Both the position numbers and the translations under genes were made by a program. A model generated the notes under the pieces. The model saw nothing but the letters and a program-made list of their open reading frames with translations, ran no database searches and was not told the DNA's origin. A DNA stretch of 64,000 nt, from positions 124,001 to 188,000 of the forward strand of contig NZ_BMVW01000005.1 in assembly GCF_014650915.1 (NCBI RefSeq). Direction: 5' to 3'. Positions 9,383 through 18,840 of this stretch are shown in pieces. How positions within the stretch are numbered: the first letter of the stretch is position 1; each line of letters starts with the position of its first letter. Source of the DNA: Streptomyces poonensis (GTDB lineage Bacteria > Actinomycetota > Actinomycetes > Streptomycetales > Streptomycetaceae).

Positions 9383-12300
9383 CTATCGGGCGCTCCGGGA
9401 GAACACAGCGACCGTCCTCGCCGGGACGCTGAATATGCCAGTCTCAGCCTCGTACGACGCGAATTTGACAGTGGCATCGGCGCCCGCCGCCTGCACCGGG
9501 TGCAGCGCGTACGACGTGCCGGCCAGCGCTGACACCTTCTGGTCGCGCCGTTCCGGCGTGGCGTTGAAGACGACGACGAGGTCACCCAGCTCCATGGTGA
9601 TGACACCGGGCGTCTCGTCCTTCCCGGACAGCGGGAAGGACAGCTTCGACTGCACCTCGCCCGCCGTGTCCAGCGAGAAGGCGGACTCCGTCGTACGGAT
9701 CCGCAGCAGGTCCTGGTAGGCGGCCGAGGCCCCCTGGATCTGCTCGCAGCCCACCTGCACCGAGCTCAGCAGCGGCTTGGCGTAGGACCACTTGGCCTCG
9801 TTGTCGGCCGCCGGGGGCAGACCGCGCCCGAAGCCGTTGCCGTCCCGGCAGTCCCAGTGGATCGCGTTGTACCAGTCGCCGCTGTCGTAGGAGTTGCGGT
9901 CCAGGGACTTGGAGCGCAGCAGGTCGGTGCCCGCCTGGTACAGGGCGGGGCCCTGCGACAGGGTGGCCGTCGCCTGGGCGAGGACCTGCATCCGGGCCCG
10001 GTCGTCCGCCGAGGTGTCCTTCGGCAGCTTGAAGGTCAGCGCGTCGAACAGGGACTCGTTGTCGTGGGCGTCGACGTAGGCGAGGGCGTCACCGGGTGCA
10101 TCGGCGTATCCGGCGGGCGCACCGTTGTAGTCGACCTCGGACCCCTTGACCTCCCGGCCACTGGTGTCGGTGAAGGTGTACGACTTCAGGTTGCCGCTCA
10201 GCCCGACCTTGACGAGGTCCTGGTAGTGCAGCAGCCGCGCCTTCTGCTCGGCCTCCGTCCCGTTGTCCTTCGAGGAGTTGGGGTCGGTGTAGAGCCCCGA
10301 GGCGAAGCCCTGCACACCCGGGTCCTCGTCGAACGGTCCGCCGCCGCGCACGGCGTCACGGGCGCGGTCGGAGAAGGTGGCGACGCCCGTCCCGGCCATG
10401 TTCTTCTGCGTGGCCTGGACGAAGCGGGCGTCGTCGGCGACCTCGCCGAAGTTCCAGCCCTCGCCGTACAGGATGATGCTCTTCCCGTCGACGCCGTCCT
10501 TCTCCACGGTCAGCGCGTCGAGTGCCTTCCGCACGGCCACGATGTTGGCCTTCGGGTGGTGGCCCATCAGGTCGAAGCGGAACCCGTCGACCTTGTACTC
10601 CTTCGCCCAGGTGACGATGGAGTCGACGACCAGCTTGCCCATCATGGCGTTCTCGGGCGCGGTGTTGGCGCAGCAGGTGCTGGTCGCCACGGAACCGTCG
10701 GCGAGGAGCCGCTGGTAGTAGCCGGGCACCACCTTGTCCAGCACGGACGTGTCCGCCTGACCGCTGGAGGTGGTGTGGTTGTACACCACGTCCATGACGA
10801 CCCGCAGGCCGTCCTCGTTCAGCGCCTTGACCATCTTCCGGAACTCGACCGTGCGCCGGGTGCCGTCGGGGTCGGTCGCGTAGGAGCCCTCGGGAACCGT
10901 GTAGTGGTACGGGTCGTAACCCCAGTTGTACGCGTCCTTCGCCGCGGCCTTCGCCACGCACTCCTGCTGCTTCTCGGAGTCGGCCGGGTAGGAGGCGAGG
11001 TCGCAGTCGACGACCGCCTGGTCCGCCTTGTTCTCGGGGATGGTGGCGATGTCGAAGGCGGGCAGCAGGTGCACGTACGACGTACCGGACTTCGCCAGCT
11101 CGCGCAGGTGCTTGGAGCCGTCGCTGTCCTTGTCGGTGAAGGCGAGGTAGGTGCCCCGGTGCTCCGCCGGGGAGGTCTTGTCCTCCACCGAGAAGTCCCG
11201 GATGTGCAGCTCCTGGATCTGGGCGTCCTTGAGCGGTACGGACTTGGGCTTGGCGAGGTTCGACCAGCCGCTCGGGGCCAGGGACTTGTCACCCAGGTCG
11301 ACGACGAGGCTGCGCTCGGAGTCGGTGGTGAGGGCCACGGAGTACGGGTCGGTGACCTTGTTGGTGACGATCTTGCCAACGGTCGGCGCCCACACCTTGA
11401 CGACGTACCGGTACGGCTTGTTCTTCCAGGACGGGGACCCGGTGACGGACCAGACGCCCGTACCGCCGTCTCTCCTCATGGCGACCGTCTTACCATCCAG
11501 CTCCAGCGACACGGACTGCGCCGTCGGCGCCCACACGGCGAGCGTCGGCCGGCCCTTGCGGTCGAACGTCGGCCCGAGGTCCGCGTCCGTCGCGTCGTAC
11601 AGGTCGTCGAGCACGCCCGCGATCTGGACGCCGGTCGCCGCCAGCACGGCACCGTTCGCGGCCCGCTGTGAGGCCACGACCTGGCCTTGGAGCGCCTCGC
11701 GCACCCGGTCGCGGTCGCGCGGGTCGACGGTCCAGGCGGTGTACGCCTTCAGGTGCGGGAACTTCTCCTTCTGCGCGTCGGTGAGCTCGGACCTCGACAG
11801 CCGGAGCACCTTCGCGTCACCGGTCAGCGTGCCGTTCTCGACCGCTATCGAACCGTCGCGCGCGTACAGCAGCTGTGTGGAGGCGGCGCTCGGGCTGCCG
11901 TCCCAGGCGACCGTGTTCCGGTCGATCCAGACCGCCTTGGAGGTGGTCAGGTCCAGGGCCGCCGCACTGCCCGCGGGCTGCGGGAGCAGGTACTTCTCCT
12001 GACCGCTCAACAGCCACACCTCGTGGCCATTGGCCTTGAGGTCCAGCGCCTGGTCGCTGGGGAGGTCCTTCTCGTCGCCCTTGTGGATGATGTAGCTGAG
12101 GTTGGTGGCACCCTCGGTGAGCGGTACTTCGAAGACAGCGCCATAGGAGTCAGTCTTCACCGGTTCGAGGGGTTTCGACCAGTCCGTCGGGTTCGCCGCG
12201 CCGCCCCAGACGTGCAGTCCCCAGCCGTCGTAGTCCCCGTCGGCGCGGTGGTAGTGGAGGACGGCCTTGGACTTGTCCTGCTCGGGGTACTCGCCGGAGG

Positions 12301-14776
12301 GACGCTCGGTGAGTACGGTCTCCTTGCCCTGCTCGATCCAGACCTCGCCCGTCTTCGTGACGTCGATGGTCCGGTCCGCGGAGACGTCCTTGTTGCCGTC
12401 CTTGTCGATGACGAGGAAGCCGACGTTCGAGGCGCCCGGCTTCAGCTTGACGTAGGCGAAGGCGCCGTACGCGTCACGGCCGACGAAGGGGTGGGTCTCG
12501 GGCCAGGTGGTCGCCTCACCGTCGGCGAGGTCGCCCCAGGCGTACAGGCCCCAGTCGTCGTAGTCGCCGTCCTCGCGCTTGTAGTGGACGATCGCGTAGT
12601 CACGGGACGACGCGGTGGGGATCTCCTCGGCGGGCGGGGTGCCGGTGGTCGAGGCGGCCGTCGCGCTCGCCGTACGGCCCGCCGAGTCGACCACCACGGC
12701 CTTGTAGCGCAGGGCGGTGCCGGCCGGGACGTCCTCGCCGATGGTGTGGGTGACCTTGTACGGGGCGTGGTCGGCGGAGCCGAGCACCTGCCACTTGCCG
12801 TTGCCGGTCTGGGCGGCGAAGACGACGCGGTTGAGCTGCCCGCCGTCGACATCCGCCGTGAGCTCGACGGTGCCGGTGGCGCCCGCGTCCGGGGCCTTCA
12901 GGGTGACGGACGGCTTGGTGGTGGGCTTGCCCAGCTTGCCGGCCGCCTTGAACACGACCGACGATCCGGCCGGGACCGTGACGGTGACCTTCTTGTCCGA
13001 GCCGCTCTTCACGGAGGCGTCCGTGCCGTGGATGCCGCGGAACGTCATGCCCGCGGACCCGGTCTCGAACGTCGCCGTCTTCGCCTCGTCCGCGTTGTTG
13101 AAGGCGACGACGTACTCGGTGCCGGTCTTCGCGTCCGTACGGGAGAAGGCGTAGACGCCCGCTCCGTCGGCCGCGTACCGCTCCGTCTGGACGCCGTCGG
13201 CGAGGGCCGGGTTGGCCTTGCGCAGCTTGGCGAGCGCGGCGATCTGGCGGTAGAGCGGCGCCTTGGTGTCGTAGGCGTCCTCGGCGTGGGTGCGGTCGGT
13301 GCCGAGCTGGTCGTCGTCGAGGTAGTCGGCGACCTTCGAGGCGAACAGGGTCTGGCGGGAGTCCTTGTCGCCGCCCGCGCCGGTGAAGCCCTGCTCGTCG
13401 CCGTAGTAGATGACCGGGTTGCCGCGGCTGAGGAACATCAGCTCGTTGGCGAGCTTCGCCTTCTTCACCAGCTCGGCGTCGGAGGCCCCGGCGTCGTCCT
13501 GCTTGAGGAAGGTGCCGAAGCGGCCCATGTCATGGTTACCGAGGAAGGTGACCTGCTCGTACGCGTTGGCCTTGTCGGTCGTGTACTTGTAGTCGTCACC
13601 GAAGAGCGCGGCCAGCTTCTGGGCGCTGCCGCCCTGCGAGGCGTACGCGCGGGCCGCGTCCTGGAACGGGAAGTCCAGCGTGGAGTCGAGCCGGCCCTCG
13701 GTGACGTACGGCGCGGTGACGGACGTGTCGGCGGAGTACACCTCGCCGAACATGAAGAAGTCGTCCCGGCCCTTCTTCGCCGCGTAGGCGTCGAGGGAGG
13801 TGGCCCACTGGGTCCAGAACTCCATGTTGACGTGCTTCACGGTGTCGATCCGGAAGCCGTCGATGTCGAAGTCCCTGACCCACCGCTGGTAGATCTTCTC
13901 CATGCCCTCGACGACCTCGGGACGCTCGGTCCACAGGTCGTCCAGGCCGGTGAAGTCCCCGTACGTGGCGGACTCGCCGGCCCAGGTGGAGTCGCCGCGG
14001 TTGTGGTACATCGTCGGGTCGTTCAGCCAGGAGGGGACCTTGACGTCCTTCTTGGCGGCGGGCACGGACGGCGTGTACGGGAACGAGCCGGTGCCGACGG
14101 CCGGGAACTTCTCCTTCCCGTCCGCGTAGTCGGCGTCGTCGAAGGGCTCGCCGTCCTTCGTCAGGTACGGGAACGCGCCCTTCGAGAGGTACTCGTAGGA
14201 CTTCTCCTCGTAGTCGACGACGTCGGCGGTGTGGTTGGTGATGACGTCGAAGAAGACCTTCATGCCCTTGGCGTGGGCCTTGTCGATGAGGGTCTCGAGG
14301 TCGTCGTTCGTGCCGAAGTGCGGGTCGACCTGGGTGAAGTCGGTGATCCAGTAGCCGTGGTAGCCGGCGGAGGCGTTCTCGCCGGTTCCCTGCACGGGCT
14401 GGTTCTTGAAGATCGGGGCCAGCCAGATGGCGGTGGTCCCGAGGTCCTTGATGTAGTCGAGCTTCCGGGTCAGGCCCTTGAGGTCGCCGCCCTGGTAGAA
14501 GCCCTTGTCGGTGGGGTCGTAGCCGGTGGCCAGGCGCGAACCGGTCAGACCACCCTTGTCGTTGGACGTGTCACCGTTGGCGAAACGGTCCGGCAGGACG
14601 AAGTAGAACTGCTCGCGGGTGAGCTCGTGGCGGGCGGACTCGGCCGCCAGCTTCGCGTCCGAGGGGGGTGCGGGCGGCCGGGGCGCGGCGAGCGCGGGCA
14701 CGGCCGGGGCCAGCGTGGCGCAGAGCGCCGCGGCGACGGCTGCGGTCGCGGTTCTTCGCAGGGGCGGGCGTCTCAC
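9383..14776 (-). CDS. pulA: Secreted bifunctional alpha-amylase/pullulanase
   Basis: 1797-residue exported enzyme that joins two GH13 hydrolases. After a signal peptide (to about residue 30, cleavage near ALA), the first GH13 domain (about 45-500) has nucleophile Asp311 in GFRIDTVKH, acid Glu345 in FGEVYS and Asp416 in NHDMG. A linker with a beta domain leads to two tandem pullulanase-associated CBM41-like domains (near 725 and 837; both read DGDYD.WGL). The second catalytic unit is type I pullulanase, with YNWGYDP near 1282, VVYNHT near 1330, GFRFDLMGHH near 1400, YGEGWNFGE near 1440 and a C-terminal domain. It debranches and liquefies starch outside the cell. The GTG start follows AGGAGAGAG. 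Confidence 0.93.
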   Translation of the reverse strand: MRRPPLRRTATAAVAAALCATLAPAVPALAAPRPPAPPSDAKLAAESARHELTREQFYFVLPDRFANGDTSNDKGGLTGSRLATGYDPTDKGFYQGGDLKGLTRKLDYIKDLGTTAIWLAPIFKNQPVQGTGENASAGYHGYWITDFTQVDPHFGTNDDLETLIDKAHAKGMKVFFDVITNHTADVVDYEEKSYEYLSKGAFPYLTKDGEPFDDADYADGKEKFPAVGTGSFPYTPSVPAAKKDVKVPSWLNDPTMYHNRGDSTWAGESATYGDFTGLDDLWTERPEVVEGMEKIYQRWVRDFDIDGFRIDTVKHVNMEFWTQWATSLDAYAAKKGRDDFFMFGEVYSADTSVTAPYVTEGRLDSTLDFPFQDAARAYASQGGSAQKLAALFGDDYKYTTDKANAYEQVTFLGNHDMGRFGTFLKQDDAGASDAELVKKAKLANELMFLSRGNPVIYYGDEQGFTGAGGDKDSRQTLFASKVADYLDDDQLGTDRTHAEDAYDTKAPLYRQIAALAKLRKANPALADGVQTERYAADGAGVYAFSRTDAKTGTEYVVAFNNADEAKTATFETGSAGMTFRGIHGTDASVKSGSDKKVTVTVPAGSSVVFKAAGKLGKPTTKPSVTLKAPDAGATGTVELTADVDGGQLNRVVFAAQTGNGKWQVLGSADHAPYKVTHTIGEDVPAGTALRYKAVVVDSAGRTASATAASTTGTPPAEEIPTASSRDYAIVHYKREDGDYDDWGLYAWGDLADGEATTWPETHPFVGRDAYGAFAYVKLKPGASNVGFLVIDKDGNKDVSADRTIDVTKTGEVWIEQGKETVLTERPSGEYPEQDKSKAVLHYHRADGDYDGWGLHVWGGAANPTDWSKPLEPVKTDSYGAVFEVPLTEGATNLSYIIHKGDEKDLPSDQALDLKANGHEVWLLSGQEKYLLPQPAGSAAALDLTTSKAVWIDRNTVAWDGSPSAASTQLLYARDGSIAVENGTLTGDAKVLRLSRSELTDAQKEKFPHLKAYTAWTVDPRDRDRVREALQGQVVASQRAANGAVLAATGVQIAGVLDDLYDATDADLGPTFDRKGRPTLAVWAPTAQSVSLELDGKTVAMRRDGGTGVWSVTGSPSWKNKPYRYVVKVWAPTVGKIVTNKVTDPYSVALTTDSERSLVVDLGDKSLAPSGWSNLAKPKSVPLKDAQIQELHIRDFSVEDKTSPAEHRGTYLAFTDKDSDGSKHLRELAKSGTSYVHLLPAFDIATIPENKADQAVVDCDLASYPADSEKQQECVAKAAAKDAYNWGYDPYHYTVPEGSYATDPDGTRRTVEFRKMVKALNEDGLRVVMDVVYNHTTSSGQADTSVLDKVVPGYYQRLLADGSVATSTCCANTAPENAMMGKLVVDSIVTWAKEYKVDGFRFDLMGHHPKANIVAVRKALDALTVEKDGVDGKSIILYGEGWNFGEVADDARFVQATQKNMAGTGVATFSDRARDAVRGGGPFDEDPGVQGFASGLYTDPNSSKDNGTEAEQKARLLHYQDLVKVGLSGNLKSYTFTDTSGREVKGSEVDYNGAPAGYADAPGDALAYVDAHDNESLFDALTFKLPKDTSADDRARMQVLAQATATLSQGPALYQAGTDLLRSKSLDRNSYDSGDWYNAIHWDCRDGNGFGRGLPPAADNEAKWSYAKPLLSSVQVGCEQIQGASAAYQDLLRIRTTESAFSLDTAGEVQSKLSFPLSGKDETPGVITMELGDLVVVFNATPERRDQKVSALAGTSYALHPVQAAGADATVKFASYEAETGIFSVPARTVAVFSRSAR

Positions 14777-14890
14777 GGACTCTCTCTCCTGGTAGGGGCC
14801 TGACAGGGGTAGGGGAAGAAGCGTCCGCCCGGCGCCTGCCGGTGAGGGGCGCCGGGCGGCCGCGTGGCACAACAGGCCCGAGGGGGCCGG

Positions 14891-16609
14891 TCAGTTGCGC
14901 CAGGTGTCGTTCAGCGTCACCTTGCCGGAGGTCGGGACGGTGGCGGTGCGGTTGGCGCCGCTCTCCCAGGTGACGTTTCCGGCCGCGTCCTTGCGGATGT
15001 ACTTGTACTCGAAGGACGTTCCGGCCGGGAGGTTCACGTCGAGCTTCCACACCGGGTACGTGGCCGGGTCGAGCTTGAGGGCGCTGCCGGTGTTCCAGTT
15101 GCCGAGGGCGGACTGGTTGCCGGTGACGTAGATGTTCTGGCCGAGCTGGGTGGTGGCGTTGACGGCGAACGAGGCGCCGGACTGCGGGTCGGGGTCGGTG
15201 CCGGGGTCGGGGTTGCCGCCGCCCTGGCAGGTGCGGGCGCCGGTGTGCAGGGCGAGCGCGGTCTGCGCGCCGAGGGTGGCGGTGAACTGCCCGGAGCCGT
15301 TGACCGTCACGGCCTTCCCGCTCTGCACGTCGCAGTAGTCGCCGGAGGGCAGCGAGGTCTGGAAGGTGCGGGTGAGCGAGGAGCCCTCGTGGTTGATCGC
15401 CACGTACGCCTTGGAGCCCCGGCCGAAGGCGATCTGGTCGCCGCCGTTGTCCCACCAGTCGGTCACGGCCTCGCCGCGCGCGGTGTTGCGGAAGGCGACC
15501 ATGGAGGAGATCTCGTTCCAGGCGTGCTGGCACTTCCAGCCGTCGCTGTAGCAGGCGTTCACCTGGCCGCCGCTCGGCGGGCCGGCGTCCTTGTCGGACC
15601 ACTCGTAGCCGGAGTGGACGTCGGGCGAGCCGTAGGGCCAGGCCAGCATGAAGACACTGGCGAGGGTGTAGTCGGCGCCGTTCTTGTAGTTGAGGGTGTC
15701 GCCGCCGCGCTCGGTGTCGTGGTTGTCGACGAAGACGGCGGACTTGCCGGACGCCATGTAGCCCCAGCTCTCGCCGAAGTTCTTGAGGTAGGCGAGGTTC
15801 TCGTTCTGGAAGACGCGCTTGAGGTCGCGGGCGTAGCGGAACTCCTGGACGTCACCGGTGCCCAGGTACTCGCTCGGCGAGACGGCCTCGCCCGCGCCGT
15901 ATATCGCCTCCTGCTTCCAGTACACGCCGGGGTCGGTCAGCTTGCCCTTGATGGCGGCCAGGTCGGCGGCGGGCATGTGCTTGGCCGCGTCGATCCGGAA
16001 GCCGTCGACGCCGAGGGAGAGCAGGTCGTTGAGGTAGCCCGCGATCTTCGTGCGGACGTACTCCTCGCCGGTGTCGAGGTCGGCGAGGCCCACCAGCTCG
16101 CAGTTCTGGACGTTGGCGCGGTCCCCGTAGTTGCTGCCGATCTGCGTGGTGCAGTCGTTCATGTCGGAGGACGAGTACAGGCCGGGGTAGTCGTACTTGG
16201 TGTAGGAGGAGCCGCCCGTGCCGGTGCCGGAACCGGCCGACATGTGGTTGATGACGGCGTCGGCCACGACCTTCACCCCGGCCGCGTGGCAGGTGTCGAT
16301 CATGCTCTTGAAGGCGGCACGGTCACCGAGACGCCCGGCGATCTTGTAGCTGACGGGCTGGTACGAGGTCCACCACTGACCGCCCTGGATGTGCTCCTGC
16401 GGGGGCGAGACCTGGACGTAGCCGTAACCGGCGGGGCCGAGGGTGTCGGTGCACGCCTTGGCGACCGAGTCGAACTTCCACTCGAACAGGACGGCGGTGA
16501 CGTCCTTGGTGCCGGGCGGGGACGCGTAGGCGCTGCCCGTGGGGACGGCGAGTGCCACCGACGCGGCCGCCGCGAGGGCGAGCGCGCCGGAGAGGGTTCT
16601 GCTGGCCAT
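14891..16609 (-). CDS. Secreted alpha-amylase with C-terminal starch-binding domain
   Basis: 572-residue GH13 endo-amylase with signal peptide (cleavage near AYA/SPP). Catalytic barrel: VVADAVINHMS, GFRIDAAKHM (nucleophile Asp), EAIYGAGE (acid Glu) and FVDNHDTERGG (third Asp). A Pro/Asp/Gly linker (NPDPGTDPDP) joins it to a CBM20 domain with the typical LGNWNTG and EYKYI segments. The start ATG at 16609 follows GGAGAAGGA. It makes maltodextrins for the MalEFG importer encoded beside it. The upstream region carries GCTGCAA/CTTGC-type sequence and an inverted repeat, consistent with MalR or related control. Confidence 0.95.
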   Translation of the reverse strand: MASRTLSGALALAAAASVALAVPTGSAYASPPGTKDVTAVLFEWKFDSVAKACTDTLGPAGYGYVQVSPPQEHIQGGQWWTSYQPVSYKIAGRLGDRAAFKSMIDTCHAAGVKVVADAVINHMSAGSGTGTGGSSYTKYDYPGLYSSSDMNDCTTQIGSNYGDRANVQNCELVGLADLDTGEEYVRTKIAGYLNDLLSLGVDGFRIDAAKHMPAADLAAIKGKLTDPGVYWKQEAIYGAGEAVSPSEYLGTGDVQEFRYARDLKRVFQNENLAYLKNFGESWGYMASGKSAVFVDNHDTERGGDTLNYKNGADYTLASVFMLAWPYGSPDVHSGYEWSDKDAGPPSGGQVNACYSDGWKCQHAWNEISSMVAFRNTARGEAVTDWWDNGGDQIAFGRGSKAYVAINHEGSSLTRTFQTSLPSGDYCDVQSGKAVTVNGSGQFTATLGAQTALALHTGARTCQGGGNPDPGTDPDPQSGASFAVNATTQLGQNIYVTGNQSALGNWNTGSALKLDPATYPVWKLDVNLPAGTSFEYKYIRKDAAGNVTWESGANRTATVPTSGKVTLNDTWRN

Positions 16610-16931
16610 GCGGGGGTCCTTCTCCGTTGAAGGTGCCCATGCCCATGGGGAGGGCAGAGCAGGTGCCAATGGGGAGGGCGTTGAAGGTTCTTGCTGCAAC
16701 CTGACTGAAAACTTTCAGCCGACCGAACCGTACGAGCCACTGATGCACCGGTCAACCCTCTGGACACGCCTACTTCACCGGCCCGAAACGGCCGTCCGAT
16801 AAGGGGCGTTGGTCCGCCTGCCACCTGCCATGACACCCCATACGACGACAGCAGGGACCCGCCACCCGGAACGGGCGGCGAGCCCCTGCAAACAGACGTA
16901 AGCCCTTGCCGTCAGACTGATTCAGTCATCC
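16610..16931 (-). promoter_or_regulatory. Upstream region of the alpha-amylase gene
   Basis: 322 bases without a gene. It holds an imperfect direct repeat of the CCATGGGGAGGGC type (about 16636-16680), a CTTGCTGCAA segment (16690-16699) and a perfect inverted repeat CTGAAA-AC-TTTCAG (16705-16718). In streptomycete amylase promoters, CTTGCAG-like repeats are known sites of maltose control by MalR, so the CTTGCTGCAA segment is the best operator candidate. Closer to aglA, GACTGA-T-TCAGTC lies just before the aglA stop. Assignment of individual boxes is inference. Confidence 0.45.
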
Positions 16932-18611
16932 TCAGGCAGTCGTCCACCACACGGTGGTGTCCGCGGGCAGCTTCGCCTCGTCGTCCGCCACGGTCACCTC
17001 ACCGCTGGACACCAGCACCCGGCCGTACGCCGGAATCTGCACGCCCTCGCCGGTGGTGTTCGCCACGCACACGAACTCCCCGCGGCGGAAGGCGAGCACG
17101 CCCTCGGGCGCCTTGAGCCACTCCACGGAGTCGCCCGCACCGAGATCGGCCTGCTCGCGGCGCACGGTGAGCGCGGTGCGGTACAGCTCCAGGGTGGAGT
17201 CCGCGACGCCGGTCTGCGCCTCGACGCTCAGCTCGCCCCAGCCTTCGGGCTGCGGCAGCCAGGAGCCGCCGTCGCCGAAGCCGTACGAGGAGCCGGTGCG
17301 GGTCCACGGGATCGGCACCCGGCAGCCGTCGCGGAAGCCGTCCTGTCCGGCGCCCCGGAAGTACGCGGGGTCCTGGCGCACCTCGTCCGGCAGGTCCACC
17401 ACGTCGGGCAGGCCCAGTTCCTCGCCCTGGTAGACATAGGCGGAGCCGGGCAGCGCCAGCATCAGCAGGGTGGCCGCACGGGCCCGGCGCAGGCCGAGGT
17501 CGCGGTCGCCGGCGCTGCGGATCTGGGTGCCGAGGCCGGCCTCGTTGCCGAAGCGCGTGGCGTGCCGGGTCACGTCGTGGTTGGACAGCACCCAGGTGGC
17601 GGGGGCGCCCACCGGGCGCATCGCGTCGAGGGTGCGGTCGATGACGGTACGGAGCTCGGGCGCGTCCCAGTAGGTGCTCAGGTACTGGAAGTTGAACGCC
17701 TGGTGCAGCTCGTCGGGGCGCACGTAGCGGGCGGTGCGCTCGACGGTCGGGGTCCAGGCCTCGGCGACGAAGATGCGCTCGCCCGAGAACTCGTCGAGGA
17801 CCTTGCGCCACTCGCGGTAGATGTCGTGGACACCGTCCTGGTCGAAGAACGGCATGACATCGTTGCCCAGCAGCTTGACCTGATCATGGGAACCCAGGTC
17901 GGGCAGGCCCTCGGCCTTGACCATGCCGTGCGCCACATCGATGCGGAAGCCGTCGACGCCCATGTCGAGCCAGAACCGCAGGATGGAGCGGAACTCGTCG
18001 CCGACCGCCGGGTGCTCCCAGTTGAAGTCGGGCTGCTCGGGGGCGAAGAGGTGCAGGTACCACTCGCCCGGGGTGCCGTCCGGTTCGGTGACGCGGGTCC
18101 AGGCGGGCCCGCCGAAGATGGACTCCCAGTCGTTGGGCGGCAGCTCGCCGTCCTCGCCCTTGCCGGGGCGGAAGTGGTACCGCTCCCGCAGCGGGGAGCC
18201 CGGCCCCTCGGCGAGGGCGCGCTTGAACCACTCGTGCTGGTCGGAGGAGTGGTTGGGGACCAGGTCGACGATGATGCGCAGGCCCAGCGCGTGGGCGTCG
18301 CGGATCAGCGCGTCGGCGTCCAGGAGGTTGCCGAACATGGGGTCGACGGCCCGGTAGTCGGCCACGTCGTAGCCGGCGTCGGCCTGCGGAGAGGCGTAGA
18401 AGGGGCTGAGCCACACGGCGTCGACGCCGAGGTCGCGCAGATACGGCAGCCGGGAACGTACACCCTCGAGGTCGCCCATGCCGTCGCCGTTGCTGTCGGC
18501 GAAGCTGCGCGGATAGACCTGGTAGATCACCGCGTCGCGCCACCAGTCGCGACGGGCGGCGACGGTCGCGAGTGCGGAGGTCGGGGCCGGTTCAACGGAA
18601 TGCTGGCTCAT
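16932..18611 (-). CDS. aglA: Alpha-glucosidase (GH13), cytoplasmic
   Basis: 559-residue GH13 exo-enzyme that splits glucose from maltose and maltodextrins inside the cell. No signal peptide. Motifs: WWRDAVIYQVYPRSFADSNGDG near the start, IIVDLVPNHSS, GFRIDVAHGM (nucleophile Asp), FVAEAW (acid Glu) and VLSNHDVTRH. It follows malEFG on the same strand, as in the known Streptomyces malEFG-aglA arrangement, and would process what the importer brings in. The ATG at 18611 follows AAGGA; a longer frame upstream is rejected because it is arginine/proline-rich and crosses the intergenic repeat. A gap of 229 bases separates it from malG, so it may have partly independent expression. Confidence 0.93.
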   Translation of the reverse strand: MSQHSVEPAPTSALATVAARRDWWRDAVIYQVYPRSFADSNGDGMGDLEGVRSRLPYLRDLGVDAVWLSPFYASPQADAGYDVADYRAVDPMFGNLLDADALIRDAHALGLRIIVDLVPNHSSDQHEWFKRALAEGPGSPLRERYHFRPGKGEDGELPPNDWESIFGGPAWTRVTEPDGTPGEWYLHLFAPEQPDFNWEHPAVGDEFRSILRFWLDMGVDGFRIDVAHGMVKAEGLPDLGSHDQVKLLGNDVMPFFDQDGVHDIYREWRKVLDEFSGERIFVAEAWTPTVERTARYVRPDELHQAFNFQYLSTYWDAPELRTVIDRTLDAMRPVGAPATWVLSNHDVTRHATRFGNEAGLGTQIRSAGDRDLGLRRARAATLLMLALPGSAYVYQGEELGLPDVVDLPDEVRQDPAYFRGAGQDGFRDGCRVPIPWTRTGSSYGFGDGGSWLPQPEGWGELSVEAQTGVADSTLELYRTALTVRREQADLGAGDSVEWLKAPEGVLAFRRGEFVCVANTTGEGVQIPAYGRVLVSSGEVTVADDEAKLPADTTVWWTTA

Positions 18612-18625
18612 GACGTCCTTGATGC

Positions 18626-18670
18626 GATGGGGGGGTCCCCCCGCTCGAGCGGAGCCGAGAGGGGGGAAGG
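18626..18670. repeat. Dispersed GC-rich intergenic repeat, copy 1
   Basis: A 45-base element built from a G-run, TCCCCCC, GCTCGAGCGGAGCCGAGAG and a second G-run. A clearly homologous copy lies at 22270-22312 before malE, with the shared core CGAGCGGAGCCGAGAG. C-tract and G-tracts can pair to a hairpin. This copy sits between malG and aglA, where it could attenuate or process the polycistronic message. I recall similar elements in other Streptomyces intergenic spaces. Confidence 0.75.
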
Positions 18671-18840
18671 GATGTGGACAACGGTGTCTCGGGTCGGGGT
18701 GACGAGGCGGCCGCGGTGGCAGCGGGGTCGGACGGTCCCTCTGTGCTCGAATGCGCGGAGGGCACCGCGGCCGCCACCCGCGCGCCGGGGCGCGCGGGAG
18801 CCTCGGACGGGCGGTCCCCAAGGGGATCGCCCCGGGGCCG

